A stretch of 64,000 bases of DNA. Source: Rhizobium jaguaris (GTDB lineage: Bacteria > Pseudomonadota > Alphaproteobacteria > Rhizobiales > Rhizobiaceae). The stretch lies in the NCBI RefSeq assembly GCF_003627755.1, contig NZ_CP032694.1, forward strand, positions 1,479,501-1,543,500. Reading direction: 5' to 3'. Under the pieces are notes generated by a model, which saw only the letters and a program-made list of their open reading frames with translations, was not told where the DNA came from and did no database searches. Positions within the stretch are counted from its first letter, which is position 1, and every line of letters starts with the position of its first letter. This document shows, in pieces, positions 10,563 through 19,675 of this stretch. The translations under genes and the position numbers were made by a program.

Positions 10563-11735
10563 CTACTCGTCGGCCTCTTCCCAGACATACCGGCGCTCAT
10601 GTCTGAGGCCCAGCCCGGTCAGCATCTCATAGCCGATCGTGCCGGCCACGCGGGCGGCGTCGTCAATCAGGATATTCTTGCCAAAGAGCTCGATATAATC
10701 GCTGGCACGGACCAGTTTTTCAGGCACGTCGGTCACGTCGAAGATGGTCAGGTCCATGGTGATGCGGCCGGCAACGGGCACCTTGTGACCGGCAATGAAG
10801 CCTTGGCCGCCGGGCAGGCCGGTCTGACGCAGCGGTACGCCACCGCTTGACAGGCTGCGCATATAGCCGTCGGCATAGCCGGCCGAGACGATGGCAAGCC
10901 GGCTGTCGCGAGTAAGCTCCAGCGCCCGGCCGTAGCTGACCGTCTCGCCGGCTCTGACGGAGCGGGTCTGGATGATCCGCGCCTCGGCGGTTGCGACCGG
11001 CCGCATCGGATTCGCCGCTCCGTTCACCGCCTGGCCGCCATAGAGGGCGATGCCGGGACGGGTGAGGTCGAAATGATAGTCCGAGCCCAGGAAGATGCCG
11101 GCAGAGTTGGCGAGACTCGCCTCGATGCCCTCGAAGGCGGCGCTGACCGTGCGGAATGCCTCGAGCTGCTGCTTGTTCATCGCATGGGCGGGGTCGTCGC
11201 CGCAGGCGAGGTGGCTCATCACCAGGACAGGTGCGAAACTCGCGGGGCGTGAGACGTCGTTGGCGAGTGCGACAGCGTCCTCCACGGTTAGTCCCAGCCG
11301 ATTGAAGCCGGTATCGACCTGCAGCGCGCACGGGTAGTCCCCGTAGTCGGCGAGCACCGACATCCAGAAGGTCAATTGCTCTTCGGAAGCGATGACGGGC
11401 ACAAGATCGTTTTCGAAAAATAGCCGCTCGGTCCCCGGCCAGATGCCGCAGAGCACGAAGATGCGGGCTTCCGGTGCGTAGAGCCGTAGTGTCACGCCTT
11501 CTTCGGCGGTGGCGACGAAGAAATCGCGGGCGCCGGCGAGATAAAGTGCCTCGCCGACATCTTCGATTCCCAGGCCGTAGGCATCGGCTTTCACCGCCGC
11601 CCCGGTCCGGGCCTTGCCGGAGCGGCGGGCCATGTCCCGCCAGTTCTCGACCAGGGCGCCTAGATCGACCGTCAACCGAAGGCCGGCGGAAGCGAAAGCG
11701 TCATTGTCTTCGAAGGGAAGGGAAAAGTCTGTCAT
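10563..11735 (-). CDS. alr: Alanine racemase
   Basis: 390 residues, PLP-dependent fold type III. The PLP lysine is Lys49 in AVKADAYGLG. The second catalytic tyrosine is in the AGYADGYMRS stretch, and VAGRITMDLT matches the family motif near the C-terminal domain. It interconverts L- and D-alanine and supplies D-alanine for peptidoglycan. Whether it is the biosynthetic Alr or the catabolic DadX cannot be separated by sequence alone; no dadA-like gene is nearby, which favours Alr. It lies between dnaB and radA, with accessory genes inserted on both sides. Confidence 0.95.
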   Translation of the reverse strand: MTDFSLPFEDNDAFASAGLRLTVDLGALVENWRDMARRSGKARTGAAVKADAYGLGIEDVGEALYLAGARDFFVATAEEGVTLRLYAPEARIFVLCGIWPGTERLFFENDLVPVIASEEQLTFWMSVLADYGDYPCALQVDTGFNRLGLTVEDAVALANDVSRPASFAPVLVMSHLACGDDPAHAMNKQQLEAFRTVSAAFEGIEASLANSAGIFLGSDYHFDLTRPGIALYGGQAVNGAANPMRPVATAEARIIQTRSVRAGETVSYGRALELTRDSRLAIVSAGYADGYMRSLSSGGVPLRQTGLPGGQGFIAGHKVPVAGRITMDLTIFDVTDVPEKLVRASDYIELFGKNILIDDAARVAGTIGYEMLTGLGLRHERRYVWEEADE

Positions 11736-11881
11736 GGATCGCCGCGATGAAAAGGAAGTTGTTCAGAGCACTGTAGAGAGCATTGTGGCAAAGAGAAAGC
11801 GGGGACAGTCAGATACCAGCCTTTCATACGGCGATCACTTTTGTTCAAGACGCGCGGGAGCCGGCGCGCTAATGTGCCAGG

Positions 11882-12738
11882 ATGCAAAATGTTTCGCAGA
11901 AAGAGGCGGCTGACGCCATGCCGCTTGCCAAGGTGGAATCGACCCGCTTCTGGCGGGACGGCCGCTTTCGCGACATGGAGTGCCTGAGCGCGAGCTTCGT
12001 GACCCATGAATATGCGCCGCATGCGCACGACACGTTCAGCATCGGGCGATCGAAAGCGGCAGCCAGATTGCCACATTGCGCGGCAGGCGGGAAGAAACCG
12101 GACCGGGCGATCTCTATCTGATCGATCCTGGCGTGGTTCACGACGGTGCTCCGGGAGGCGAAGGCTATCGCTACCGCATGATCTACCCGGACACGAAGCT
12201 CTTCGTCGAGATTCTGGAAGATGTCACGGGCAAGGCCTTCAACGCGACGCCATCCTTTGCGGGTTCGTTGTCGCGCGATCCGCAGCTTGCCAGGGCCTTC
12301 CACAAAGCGCACCGCACGCTCGAGAGCGGCGCCGGCGCGCTGGAATCCGATGAAGGTATGTTCTCGGTGCTGGCTGCGCTCTTTGCGCGCTACGGCAGCA
12401 CTATCGTTCTGCCTGTCGATACCAAGGAGCGTAGCGCCGTCGCCCGCGCCCGCGATTACCTCATTGAGAATTTCGACAGCGATGTGGGATTGGAGGAGTT
12501 GGCCAAGGTCGCGGGGCTGAGCCGCGCCCACCTGATCCGCGCTTTCCGCAGGGAGTATCACATTACGCCCCATGCCTTTCTGACCGACCGGCGGGTGATC
12601 ATTGCCCGCCGATTGCTCAGAGAAGGCCGCATGCCGGCCGATGTTGCCATGGAATGCGGTTTCGCCGATCAGGCGCATTTCACCCGCCACTTCAAATCAC
12701 GCACCGGAGTCACCCCGGGCCAGTTCCGCGTCGGCTAG
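11882..12738 (+). pseudogene. AraC family regulator, split by a one-base frameshift
   Basis: The N-terminal half (AraC-type ligand-binding domain, EYAPHAHDTFSIG) is read from ATG 11882 or the internal ATG 11918 and runs out of frame at about 12044-12047. The rest is in the next frame: after one added base the translation continues GAIESGSQIATLRGRREE and runs to a typical AraC helix-turn-helix domain (LEELAKVAGLSRAHLIRAF, then VAMECGFADQAHFTRHF) ending at 12738. Repaired length is about 285 residues, normal for the family. The site is a GGG run, so a one-base undercall in a G homopolymer would explain it. It is upstream of and co-oriented with azlC/azlD, so the likely role is regulator of that exporter. 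Either a recent pseudogene or a sequence error. Confidence 0.8.
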
Positions 12739-12836
12739 GGCATTTTCGCTTTTCTTTGAATCGCGAAAACGATTGTCTTGCGCGTTCTGGACCGAAAAAC
12801 GCTTCGCCCTTTTCCTGGAAATGCTCCAATCACTTT
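12739..12836. repeat. Rhizobial dispersed intergenic repeat (GAGCATTTCC type)
   Basis: Between the AraC-like gene and azlC, the minus strand reads GGAGCATTTCCAGGAAAAGG, then GCGAAGCGTTTTTCGGTCC. This resembles an AT/GC-patterned intergenic repeat I recall as abundant in Rhizobium, Sinorhizobium and Agrobacterium genomes (GAGCATTTCCAGnAAAAGTG-GAAGCGGTTTT). The match is from memory, not from a search, and boundaries are approximate. Confidence 0.5.
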
Positions 12837-12899
12837 CGTTCAATACAGCGCCGCTGGGTGTCGGCTACCTATCCAACATTGTTGAAGTAGAGGTTGCCA

Positions 12900-13604
12900 A
12901 TGTTGCAGCAAAACCCGTCGGCCGGTGAATTCAGAGCCGGAATGCGTGCCATTTTTCCGCTGATCGTCGCCGTTCTGCCGATCGGCCTTGTCTTCGGCGC
13001 GGTTTCGGTGACCAAGGGGCTTTCGCCGCTGGAGACCACACTGATGAGCGCGCTCGTCTTCGCTGGTGGCTCGCAATTTGTGGCGATGGATATCTGGACA
13101 CATCCCGCAAGCTGGATTGGCGCCGGCTTCGCGGCCCTGCTCGTCAATATCCGCCACTTGCTGATGAGCGCTTCGATTGGCACGAAGATGCAATCTTTCT
13201 CCGGCATCAAACGCTACATCGCCATGCTGTTTCTCGCCGATGAGATTTGGGCCATGGCGGAATTCCGCGCTGGCGCGACGCGGCTCACACCCGCCTGGTA
13301 TGCAGGCGTCGTCACGCCCTTCTACTTGACCTGGGTCGGCTCGTCGCTTGCGGGTGCTTTGCTTGGCGCCTTTCTCGGCGATCCCGCCGTCATCGGTCTC
13401 GACTTCGCCTTTCCGGCCGTCTTCATCGTGCTGGTCATGGGCTTCTGGAAGGGACCGGAAACCGGCGCCGTGCTTGCCGCAAGCGGAATTGCAGCCGTTG
13501 CGGCCCACCAGTACGTGCCCGGTGTCTGGTATATTGCAGCCGGCGCGCTGGCGGGGCTGGCAATGGCTTTCTGGAGAGGCAGAGCGCGGGAGCAGGCGGC
13601 ATGA
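12900..13604 (+). CDS. azlC: AzlC family branched-chain amino acid exporter, large subunit
   Basis: 234 residues with about five to six membrane helices; LPIGLVFGAVSV, the FAGGSQFVAM motif and LLVNIRHLLMS are AzlC family signatures. With AzlD it forms a two-component exporter of branched-chain amino acids (YgaZ/YgaH in E. coli exports valine). The ATG at 12900 has AGAGG 7 nt upstream and is preferred to a TTG two codons earlier. Its stop overlaps the azlD start (ATGA). A frameshifted AraC-type regulator lies just upstream. Confidence 0.9.
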   Translation: MLQQNPSAGEFRAGMRAIFPLIVAVLPIGLVFGAVSVTKGLSPLETTLMSALVFAGGSQFVAMDIWTHPASWIGAGFAALLVNIRHLLMSASIGTKMQSFSGIKRYIAMLFLADEIWAMAEFRAGATRLTPAWYAGVVTPFYLTWVGSSLAGALLGAFLGDPAVIGLDFAFPAVFIVLVMGFWKGPETGAVLAASGIAAVAAHQYVPGVWYIAAGALAGLAMAFWRGRAREQAA

Positions 13605-13903
13605 CGCTCGATCTCAACACTCTACTCGCCATCTTCGCCATGGCTGCTGCAACGATCTTCACCCGTGTTGGCGGTCTTGTCTTGATTCGCTACGTGGAGA
13701 TTGACGAGCGCCGGCGAACCGCAATCGAAGCCATTCCACCGGCCGTGCTGATGGCTGTCATTGCCCCGACAGCCTTTGCTACCGGCTGGGCGGAGACGCT
13801 GGCCTGTGCCGCCACCGCAATCGCCTCCCACCGCTTGTCGATGCTGGCAAGCGTTGTTGTCGGCGTTGCCACGGTGGCTTTGCTGCGGGCTGCGGGACTC
13901 TGA
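13601..13903 (+). CDS. azlD: AzlD domain protein, small subunit of the exporter
   Basis: 100 residues with three to four hydrophobic segments, starting MTLDLNTLLAIFAMAAATIF. The TRVGGLVLIRYVEI and IPPAVLMAVIAPTAF stretches are typical of AzlD. The ATG at 13601 overlaps the azlC stop by 4 bp, as expected for a coupled two-subunit transporter. A much longer frame runs upstream through azlC but it is an out-of-frame shadow. It ends 45 bp from the 3' end of dnaB (convergent). Confidence 0.9.
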   Translation: MTLDLNTLLAIFAMAAATIFTRVGGLVLIRYVEIDERRRTAIEAIPPAVLMAVIAPTAFATGWAETLACAATAIASHRLSMLASVVVGVATVALLRAAGL

Positions 13904-13948
13904 AGCGTTTCCGGGAAGAGCGCGTAGCAGTTCTCGGCAAGCTTCATG

Positions 13949-15445
13949 TCAATGTTCCTCGTACTGCGTGAAGGACGGGTCGGCGAGATCGGCAAAGCGT
14001 GTGAACTCCGACTGGAAGGCGAGCTTGACGGTACCGGTCGGCCCGTGACGTTGCTTGGCGATGATAACGTCGGCCGAACCCTTCACCTTGTCGAAGAGAA
14101 CTTCCCATTCCGCATATTTCGGATCGGCCGGATCGCGCGGTTCGCTGTTCTTGACGTAATACTCCTCGCGGAACACGAAGAGCACCACGTCGGCGTCCTG
14201 CTCGATCGAACCGGATTCGCGCAGGTCCGAAAGCTGCGGCCTCTTGTCATCGCGGCTTTCGACGGCGCGCGAGAGCTGGGAGAGCGCAATGATCGGAACG
14301 TTCAGCTCCTTGCCGAGCGCCTTCAGGCCGGTGGTGATCTGGGTGATTTCTTGGACGCGGTTCTCGTTTGATTTGCCGGAGCCGGTCATGAGCTGAACGT
14401 AGTCCACCACCAGAACGTCGAGGCCGCGCTGGCGCTTCAGGCGCCGCGCACGCGCGGAAAGCTGAGCAATGGAGATGCCGCCGGTCTGGTCGATATAGAG
14501 CGGCACTTTCTGCATCATCATTGAGCAGGCGACCAGCTTTTCGAAATCGGCATCGTTGATATCGCCGCGGCGAATCTTCGATGAGGAGACTTCCGTCTGC
14601 TCGGAAATGATACGCGTGGCGAGCTGTTCAGACGACATTTCCAGCGAATAGAAGCCGACGACGCCGCCGTTCTTCGCTTTGGTGGAGCCATCCGGCTGCA
14701 CCTCACCTTCATAAGCGGCGGCGATGTTATAGGCGATATTGGTGGCGAGCGAGGTTTTGCCCATACCGGGACGGCCGGCGAGGATGATCAAGTCCGAGCG
14801 CTGCAGGCCGCCCATCTTGCTGTCGAGCGAATGAATGCCGGTGGAAATGCCCGAAAGGCCGCCATCACGCTCCTTGGCGACGGCCGCCATGTCGATCGCC
14901 AGCGCCACGGCGTCGTTGAAGGCCTGGAAGCCGCCGTCATAGCGGCCGTTTTCCGCGAGTTCGAACAGCCGGCGCTCGGTATCCTCGATCTGCGTCTGCG
15001 GCGGCATGTCGAGCGGCGCGTCATAGGCGATGTTGACCATGTCCTCGCCGATGGTGATCAGCGCCCGGCGGAGCGCCAGATCGTAGATGGCACGGCCATA
15101 GTCCTCGGCATTGATGATCGAAACGGCTTCGGTCGCAAGACGGGCGAGATATTGCGCCACCGTCATGTCGCCGACTTTCTCTTCCGCCGGCAGGAAAGTC
15201 TTGATCGTGACCGGATTGGCAGTCTTGCCCATGCGGATGATGTCGCCCGCCACCTCGAAGATTTTTCGATGCAGCGGCTCATAGAGATGAATGGGTTTCA
15301 GAAAATCGGAGACACGGTAATAGGCGTCGTTGTTGACGAGGATGGCACCGAGCAGGGCCTGTTCGGCCTCGATGTTATTCGGCGCTTCGCGGTAATGCGG
15401 TTCGGCGGGAGCAATGGCGGCGATCTTTCGCGCTGCTTCGTTCAT
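13949..15445 (-). CDS. dnaB: Replicative DNA helicase DnaB
   Basis: 498 residues. The N-terminal DnaB domain (APNNIEAEQALLGAIL) is followed by a linker and the RecA-like helicase domain with Walker A GRPGMGKTS (224-232). Walker B is in LDVLVVDYVQLM, and the LSQLSRAVE and SDLRESGSIEQDAD motifs of the DnaB family come after it. It unwinds DNA as a hexamer at the replication fork. The length and motifs are intact. It is part of the conserved rhizobial order rplI - dnaB - alr - radA, here separated from rplI by an efflux operon and from alr by azlCD. Confidence 0.97.
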   Translation of the reverse strand: MNEAARKIAAIAPAEPHYREAPNNIEAEQALLGAILVNNDAYYRVSDFLKPIHLYEPLHRKIFEVAGDIIRMGKTANPVTIKTFLPAEEKVGDMTVAQYLARLATEAVSIINAEDYGRAIYDLALRRALITIGEDMVNIAYDAPLDMPPQTQIEDTERRLFELAENGRYDGGFQAFNDAVALAIDMAAVAKERDGGLSGISTGIHSLDSKMGGLQRSDLIILAGRPGMGKTSLATNIAYNIAAAYEGEVQPDGSTKAKNGGVVGFYSLEMSSEQLATRIISEQTEVSSSKIRRGDINDADFEKLVACSMMMQKVPLYIDQTGGISIAQLSARARRLKRQRGLDVLVVDYVQLMTGSGKSNENRVQEITQITTGLKALGKELNVPIIALSQLSRAVESRDDKRPQLSDLRESGSIEQDADVVLFVFREEYYVKNSEPRDPADPKYAEWEVLFDKVKGSADVIIAKQRHGPTGTVKLAFQSEFTRFADLADPSFTQYEEH

Positions 15446-15790
15446 TTTCCGTCTCTTCGTATTTTGGAGTGCGGAATGGTTTGCGACGATCCGATGTCGC
15501 GGTCAATTGCAGAAGGGCGATGCCGTGTCGCGGGGCATCAATTCCTTCGGCCTATTCACATTGTTCCACTCATCCACAGGGACAACCTCTCCGAAATAAA
15601 GATAGCTGTTGTCGCCACTTTGCAACGGAATGACCGACACACGAATCACATACGAGAACTTCCATGAATCATTTTAGCTTGGTCCGCCGCCGGTGACATC
15701 CCGCAAGCTGGCAATCGCGCTTGAAAAGATGTGAGAACCCGGTTATTTCGTTCAAATAGGGTAGGTTACTAATAGTATAAAGCAGCAATA
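15446..15790. other. Intergenic region between divergent dnaB and marR
   Basis: No convincing gene in these 345 bp. It must hold the dnaB promoter on the minus strand and the marR promoter on the plus strand. A 4-bp inverted repeat TACT-AAT-AGTA lies at 15767-15777, 14 bp before the marR start. A single near match to a DnaA box, TCATCCACA at 15570-15578, is probably chance. Confidence 0.5.
15767..15777 (+). promoter_or_regulatory. Candidate MarR operator before marR-emrB-emrA
   Basis: TACTAATAGTA is a short inverted repeat overlapping a possible -10 (TAGTAT), with TTCAAA 16 bp upstream as possible -35. MarR proteins often repress their own operon from such sites. The repeat is short, so support is weak. 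Confidence 0.3.
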
Positions 15791-16234
15791 ATGTCTGGAG
15801 CGCCGCCACGCCGAGAACTGTTCGACGAACTTTCCGCTTTCAATCGGAAGCTGAGAGCGGCGTTCGACGGCATGGTGCGCGAGCACGGCATGACGCTGGC
15901 GAGGGCGCGGGTTTTCCACAAACTTTCGAAGCGCGACGGCATCAATCAGAGAGAGCTGGCCGATGAGCTCGAGCTTGAGACCCCGACGTTAGTGCGCATC
16001 CTCGACGCCATGGAGGCGCAGAACTTCATCGAGCGCCGCGCGGTGCAGTCGGACCGGCGCGCCAAGCAGATATTTATGACGGAATCGGGAAAAGTCGTGG
16101 CAGCGGAAATCGAGGCTCTTGCCACTGGCGTGCGCGCGGATATCCTGCAGGGGATTTCGGACGATGATGTCGGCATGGCCCTCAAGGTCATCCGCGCAAT
16201 GACCGCAAATCTGCAGAATGTGGGCAAGTCATGA
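15791..16234 (+). CDS. MarR family transcriptional regulator
   Basis: 147 residues with a winged helix-turn-helix: INQRELADELELETPTLVRIL (helix-turn-helix, about residues 58-78), then FIERRAVQSDRRAKQIFMT (the wing, with the conserved DRRAK). Members bind phenolic or other small ligands and derepress efflux genes. It is followed after 8 bp by a DHA2-type MFS pump and its membrane-fusion partner on the same strand, so it is very likely the local repressor of that operon. The family resemblance is to the EmrR/SlyA branch. Confidence 0.9.
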   Translation: MSGAPPRRELFDELSAFNRKLRAAFDGMVREHGMTLARARVFHKLSKRDGINQRELADELELETPTLVRILDAMEAQNFIERRAVQSDRRAKQIFMTESGKVVAAEIEALATGVRADILQGISDDDVGMALKVIRAMTANLQNVGKS

Positions 16235-16242
16235 GGTAGCGT

Positions 16243-17889
16243 ATGAGCGGCGAGCCTGGCCCGGTCAATGTGGAAGCCAACGCCGCCGCGCCTGCCGCCC
16301 CGCCGCCGGTGCCGCGCTGGAAGGTCCCGCTTTACATTGGCGCCTCCGTCATGTTCTTCCTGACGCAGGGCCTCGGTCTCAATCTTGCCTTCGCCAATCT
16401 CACGCAAATCCAGGGAACGATCGCCGCAACGACGACTGAAGCCGCGTGGCTATCGGCGGCCTACATGGCGCCGAATGTCAGCCTCGCCATCGCACTGGTG
16501 AAAATCCGCCTGCAATATGGCGTGCGCAATTTTGCCGAAGTCAGCATCCTCGGCTTCGTGGTCGCCTCGCTGCTCAATCTCTTCGTCTCTGACCTGCATT
16601 CGGCCATCGTCGTCCGCTTTTTGAGCGGCATTGCGGGCGCGCCACTGTCGACACTTGGCTTCCTTTATATGCTGGAGGCCTTTGAGCCGGCCAAGAAGCT
16701 CACGATCGGCGTCAGCCTGGCGATGATGAATACGCTTCTGGCAGCGCCCATCACCCGTCTCGTTTCGCCCTCGCTCCTCGATTACGGCGAATGGCGCGGG
16801 CTCTATACGCTGGAAATGGCATTGGCACTGCTGGTGATGCCGATCATCTACCTATTGCCGCTCACGCCACCACCGCGGGTGAAGGTGATCGTCTTCGGAG
16901 ACATTATCGTCTATCTGCTGGTCGCTATCGGTTTCGGTAGCCTCGCCATCGTCTTTTCCGTCGGGCGACTTTATTGGTGGCTGGAAGTGCCTTGGCTTGG
17001 CGTGCTGCTGGCGGTCAGCATCGCCACCGTGACGCTCGCCGCCGTCATCGACCTGCGCCGGGCAACGCCGCTGATCGATGTCCGCTGGCTGCTCAGCCCG
17101 GAGATCCTGCATCTGACCGCCATCCTCTTGATCTTCCGTATGATCGCTGCCGAGCAGACCTCGGTGATCATGACTTTCTATCAGAATGCCGTCGGCCTGC
17201 TCTACGATCAGCTGGCGATGCTCTACTGGATCATCCTGGCCTTCTCGGTTATCGGCGGCCTCGTTTGCACAGTGCTCATGAGCTATGGCTTGAGTTGGCA
17301 GATCCAGTTCATAGCACTCGTCATGATGGCCATCGGCTCCTTCATGGATGCGCAGGTCACCACCCTCACACGGCCCGAACAGATGTATCTCAGCCAAGCG
17401 CTGGTGGCAGCGGGCGCCGCCCTCTTCCTGCCGCCTTCCATGTCCGCCGGTTTCAAGGCTGCCTTTGCGAAGGGCGCGCCTTATCTGGTGACCTTCTTCG
17501 TGGTCTTCACCTTCACGCAAAGTATCGGCGGCCTGATCGGCTCGGCTTTCTATGGTACGCTGATCATCATCCGTGAAAAATTCCATTCCGCCGTGCTGAC
17601 CGAGCGTGTGTTGCTGATGTACCCCCATGTCGCCGAGCGCGTTAGCCAGCTTTCCGCGTCTTACGGCAAGGTGATTGGCGACAGCGCACTGCTGAAGGGC
17701 GAGGGATTGGCATTACTCGCCGCGCAGGTCACCCGCGAGGCCAACACGCTCGCCTATGGCGATGCCTTCTTCGTTGCAGGTGTCATCGCGGTCGTGTCCC
17801 TTGTCGCACTCTCGCTGCATGTCTTCTACCGTTTCATCAAAGCGCGGCTCGCCGTTTTGCCGCCGCAGACCATGGCATCCAACCCCTGA
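16243..17889 (+). CDS. MFS transporter, DHA2 family (EmrB-like drug exporter)
   Basis: 548 residues with about 14 hydrophobic helices and a cytoplasmic, proline-rich N-terminus (NAAAPAAPPPVPRW). It matches the drug:H+ antiporter-2 architecture. It begins 8 bp after the marR stop and is followed 17 bp later by an HlyD/EmrA-type adaptor, which together define a tripartite-like EmrAB efflux pump. In E. coli, EmrAB expels uncouplers and hydrophobic drugs through TolC. The substrate here is unknown. The motif-A and motif-C sequences typical of well-studied EmrB are weak, so it may belong to a divergent subgroup. Confidence 0.87.
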   Translation: MSGEPGPVNVEANAAAPAAPPPVPRWKVPLYIGASVMFFLTQGLGLNLAFANLTQIQGTIAATTTEAAWLSAAYMAPNVSLAIALVKIRLQYGVRNFAEVSILGFVVASLLNLFVSDLHSAIVVRFLSGIAGAPLSTLGFLYMLEAFEPAKKLTIGVSLAMMNTLLAAPITRLVSPSLLDYGEWRGLYTLEMALALLVMPIIYLLPLTPPPRVKVIVFGDIIVYLLVAIGFGSLAIVFSVGRLYWWLEVPWLGVLLAVSIATVTLAAVIDLRRATPLIDVRWLLSPEILHLTAILLIFRMIAAEQTSVIMTFYQNAVGLLYDQLAMLYWIILAFSVIGGLVCTVLMSYGLSWQIQFIALVMMAIGSFMDAQVTTLTRPEQMYLSQALVAAGAALFLPPSMSAGFKAAFAKGAPYLVTFFVVFTFTQSIGGLIGSAFYGTLIIIREKFHSAVLTERVLLMYPHVAERVSQLSASYGKVIGDSALLKGEGLALLAAQVTREANTLAYGDAFFVAGVIAVVSLVALSLHVFYRFIKARLAVLPPQTMASNP

Positions 17890-17906
17890 GGAAATAAAAT
17901 AGCTCC

Positions 17907-18971
17907 ATGTCGAAGCTCGTTCGCTCCCCCATCGAAGTTATCGCCGTCCTCGCCGGTATCGGCGGTGTCATGCTCGTGCTTTATGCTTGGCATTTGCCGC
18001 CTTTTCAAAGTTCTGTCGAGACAACGGACGATGCCTACGTCAAAGGCTATGTCACGACCATCAGCCCGCAGGTCAGCGGCTATATCACGGACGTTCCGAT
18101 CAAGGATTACAAGCTCGTCAAGCAGGGCGACGTGCTGGCCAAGATCGATGACCGCATCTATCGGCAGAAGGTGGCGCAGGCACGCGCGACGCTGGATGGC
18201 CAAAAGGCGGCGCTCGCCAATTCGCAGCAGCAGGAGCAGGCCGCGCGAGCCGGCATCGCCTCAAGCCAGGCGCAGATCGATAGCGCCAATGCCTCCTTGA
18301 AGCGGGCGCAACTCGCCTATGATCGTATTGCGACGCTGGTCGCCAAGGGCGTGTCGACAGCCGCCGATTCGGAGCAGGCTCAGGCGACGCTGGAGGAGGC
18401 GAAGGCGGCGGTCAATCAGGCGAAGGCGGCCCTGGACGTGTCGCAACAGAATCTGACGACGATCATCGTCAACCGCGCCTCGCTGGAAGCCGGCGTCAGT
18501 GGCGCGGAAGCCGCCGTGCAGCTTGCAGAGATTGATCTGCAGAATGCGACGATCGTCGCGCCAATCGATGGCCGCATTGGAGAGGTCGGCGTGCGTCTCG
18601 GCCAGTACGTGACGGCGGGAACGCAGCTCATGGGGCTGGTTCCGAAAGACGTCTGGGTTATCGCCAATTTCAAGGAAACTCAGCTCGACGGCATGAAGGT
18701 CGGCCAGCCCGTGACGATCTCCGTCGATGCACTCGGTCACCGCGAGTTTAAGGGCCATATCCAGCGCTTCTCGCCGGCGGCGGGCTCGGAATTTGCCGTC
18801 ATCAGAGCTGACAATGCCACGGGCAATTTCACCAAAGTGGCGCAGCGCGTCGGCGTACGCATCAAGATCGACGAAAATCAGCCCCAGGCGGACGATCTTG
18901 CGCCCGGTATGTCCGTGGTCATTTCCGTCGACAAGAAATCGGCGCCGGTACAGGATACCGCGGAGAATTGA
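17907..18971 (+). CDS. HlyD family periplasmic adaptor (EmrA-like)
   Basis: 354 residues: one N-terminal membrane helix (about residues 8-28), then TTDDAYVKGYVTTISPQVSG, the biotinyl-lipoyl-like half characteristic of EmrA/HlyD. A long Ala/Gln-rich coiled coil follows (about 80-180), then the second lipoyl half (ATIVAPIDGRIGEVGVRLGQ) and the beta-barrel domain. It links the inner-membrane pump to an outer-membrane channel. Third gene of the marR-emrB-emrA operon; the end converges on rplI with a shared hairpin terminator. Confidence 0.92.
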   Translation: MSKLVRSPIEVIAVLAGIGGVMLVLYAWHLPPFQSSVETTDDAYVKGYVTTISPQVSGYITDVPIKDYKLVKQGDVLAKIDDRIYRQKVAQARATLDGQKAALANSQQQEQAARAGIASSQAQIDSANASLKRAQLAYDRIATLVAKGVSTAADSEQAQATLEEAKAAVNQAKAALDVSQQNLTTIIVNRASLEAGVSGAEAAVQLAEIDLQNATIVAPIDGRIGEVGVRLGQYVTAGTQLMGLVPKDVWVIANFKETQLDGMKVGQPVTISVDALGHREFKGHIQRFSPAAGSEFAVIRADNATGNFTKVAQRVGVRIKIDENQPQADDLAPGMSVVISVDKKSAPVQDTAEN

Positions 18972-19017
18972 GGCAGCAGCGGGTAAACCTGCCGCCGCAG
19001 GCGAACAAGATTAGCAA

Positions 19018-19045
19018 AAAGCCTGGGTCGCGAGACCCAGGCTTT
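19018..19045 (-). terminator. Bidirectional terminator between emrA and rplI
   Basis: A 12-bp perfect stem (AAAGCCTGGGTC paired with GACCCAGGCTTT) with a GCGA tetraloop. On the minus strand it ends in five Ts, making a canonical Rho-independent terminator for the rpsF-rplI operon. On the plus strand the T run is only three, so it is weaker for the efflux operon. Confidence 0.85.
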
Positions 19046-19076
19046 CCCATGTTCGCAGCCGATGCGAAGGCTTGAA

Positions 19077-19655
19077 TCAAGCTTCGTCTTCGGCGTTGCC
19101 GTCAGCTTCCGGATCGAAGAAGTCTTCCGGACGCAGGGCATCTTCGTCGACGCCGTAGATGGCGTCAGCGGAGGTGAGCGTTTCGCCCTTGGCCTGACGC
19201 TCGGCTTCTTCAGCGGAACGGGCAACGTTGAGCTCGACGGTGATTTCGACTTCGGCGTGAAGTGCGATCACGACGTTGTGCAGGCCGATAGCCTTGATCG
19301 GCGTGTTCAGGTGAACCTGGTTGCGGCCGATGTTGAAGCCTTCTGCAGCGAGGATTTCAACGACGTCACGGGCGGCGACGGAGCCGTAGAGCTGGCCGGT
19401 TTCGCCAGCAGAGCGAACGACGATGAAGGACTTGCCGGCGAGAACGTCGGCAACCTTCTGGGCTTCGCTCTTGCGCTCGAGGTTGCGAGCTTCGAGCGTT
19501 GCGCGCTCCGATTCGAAGCGAGCCTTGTTGGCGGCGTTGGCACGCAGAGCCTTGCCGAGCGGCAGCAGGTAGTTACGGGCAAAGCCGTCGCGAACCTTGA
19601 CCACTTCGCCCATCTGGCCGAGCTTGGAGATGCGCTCGAGGAGGATGACTTCCAT
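19077..19655 (-). CDS. rplI: 50S ribosomal protein L9
   Basis: 192 residues. The N-terminal domain begins [19 protein letters not shown], followed by the L9 signature [11 protein letters not shown] and the long connecting helix. The C-terminal tail beyond residue 150 is an acidic extension ([16 protein letters not shown]), longer than the roughly 149-residue E. coli L9 and common in alphaproteobacteria. It binds 23S rRNA at the base of the L1 stalk. AAGGAA precedes the ATG. Last gene of the operon. Confidence 0.97.
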   Translation of the reverse strand: MEVILLERISKLGQMGEVVKVRDGFARNYLLPLGKALRANAANKARFESERATLEARNLERKSEAQKVADVLAGKSFIVVRSAGETGQLYGSVAARDVVEILAAEGFNIGRNQVHLNTPIKAIGLHNVVIALHAEVEITVELNVARSAEEAERQAKGETLTSADAIYGVDEDALRPEDFFDPEADGNAEDEA

Positions 19656-19675
19656 TTTGTTGTTCCTTTCTGATG

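Noticed and set aside
13247..13600. N-terminal extension of the azlD frame through azlC
   Set aside because: Out of frame with azlC; the ATGA overlap at 13601 marks the true start.
15570..15578. TCATCCACA, one mismatch from a DnaA box
   Set aside because: Single isolated near match next to dnaB; no cluster of boxes or AT-rich unwinding element, so not an origin.
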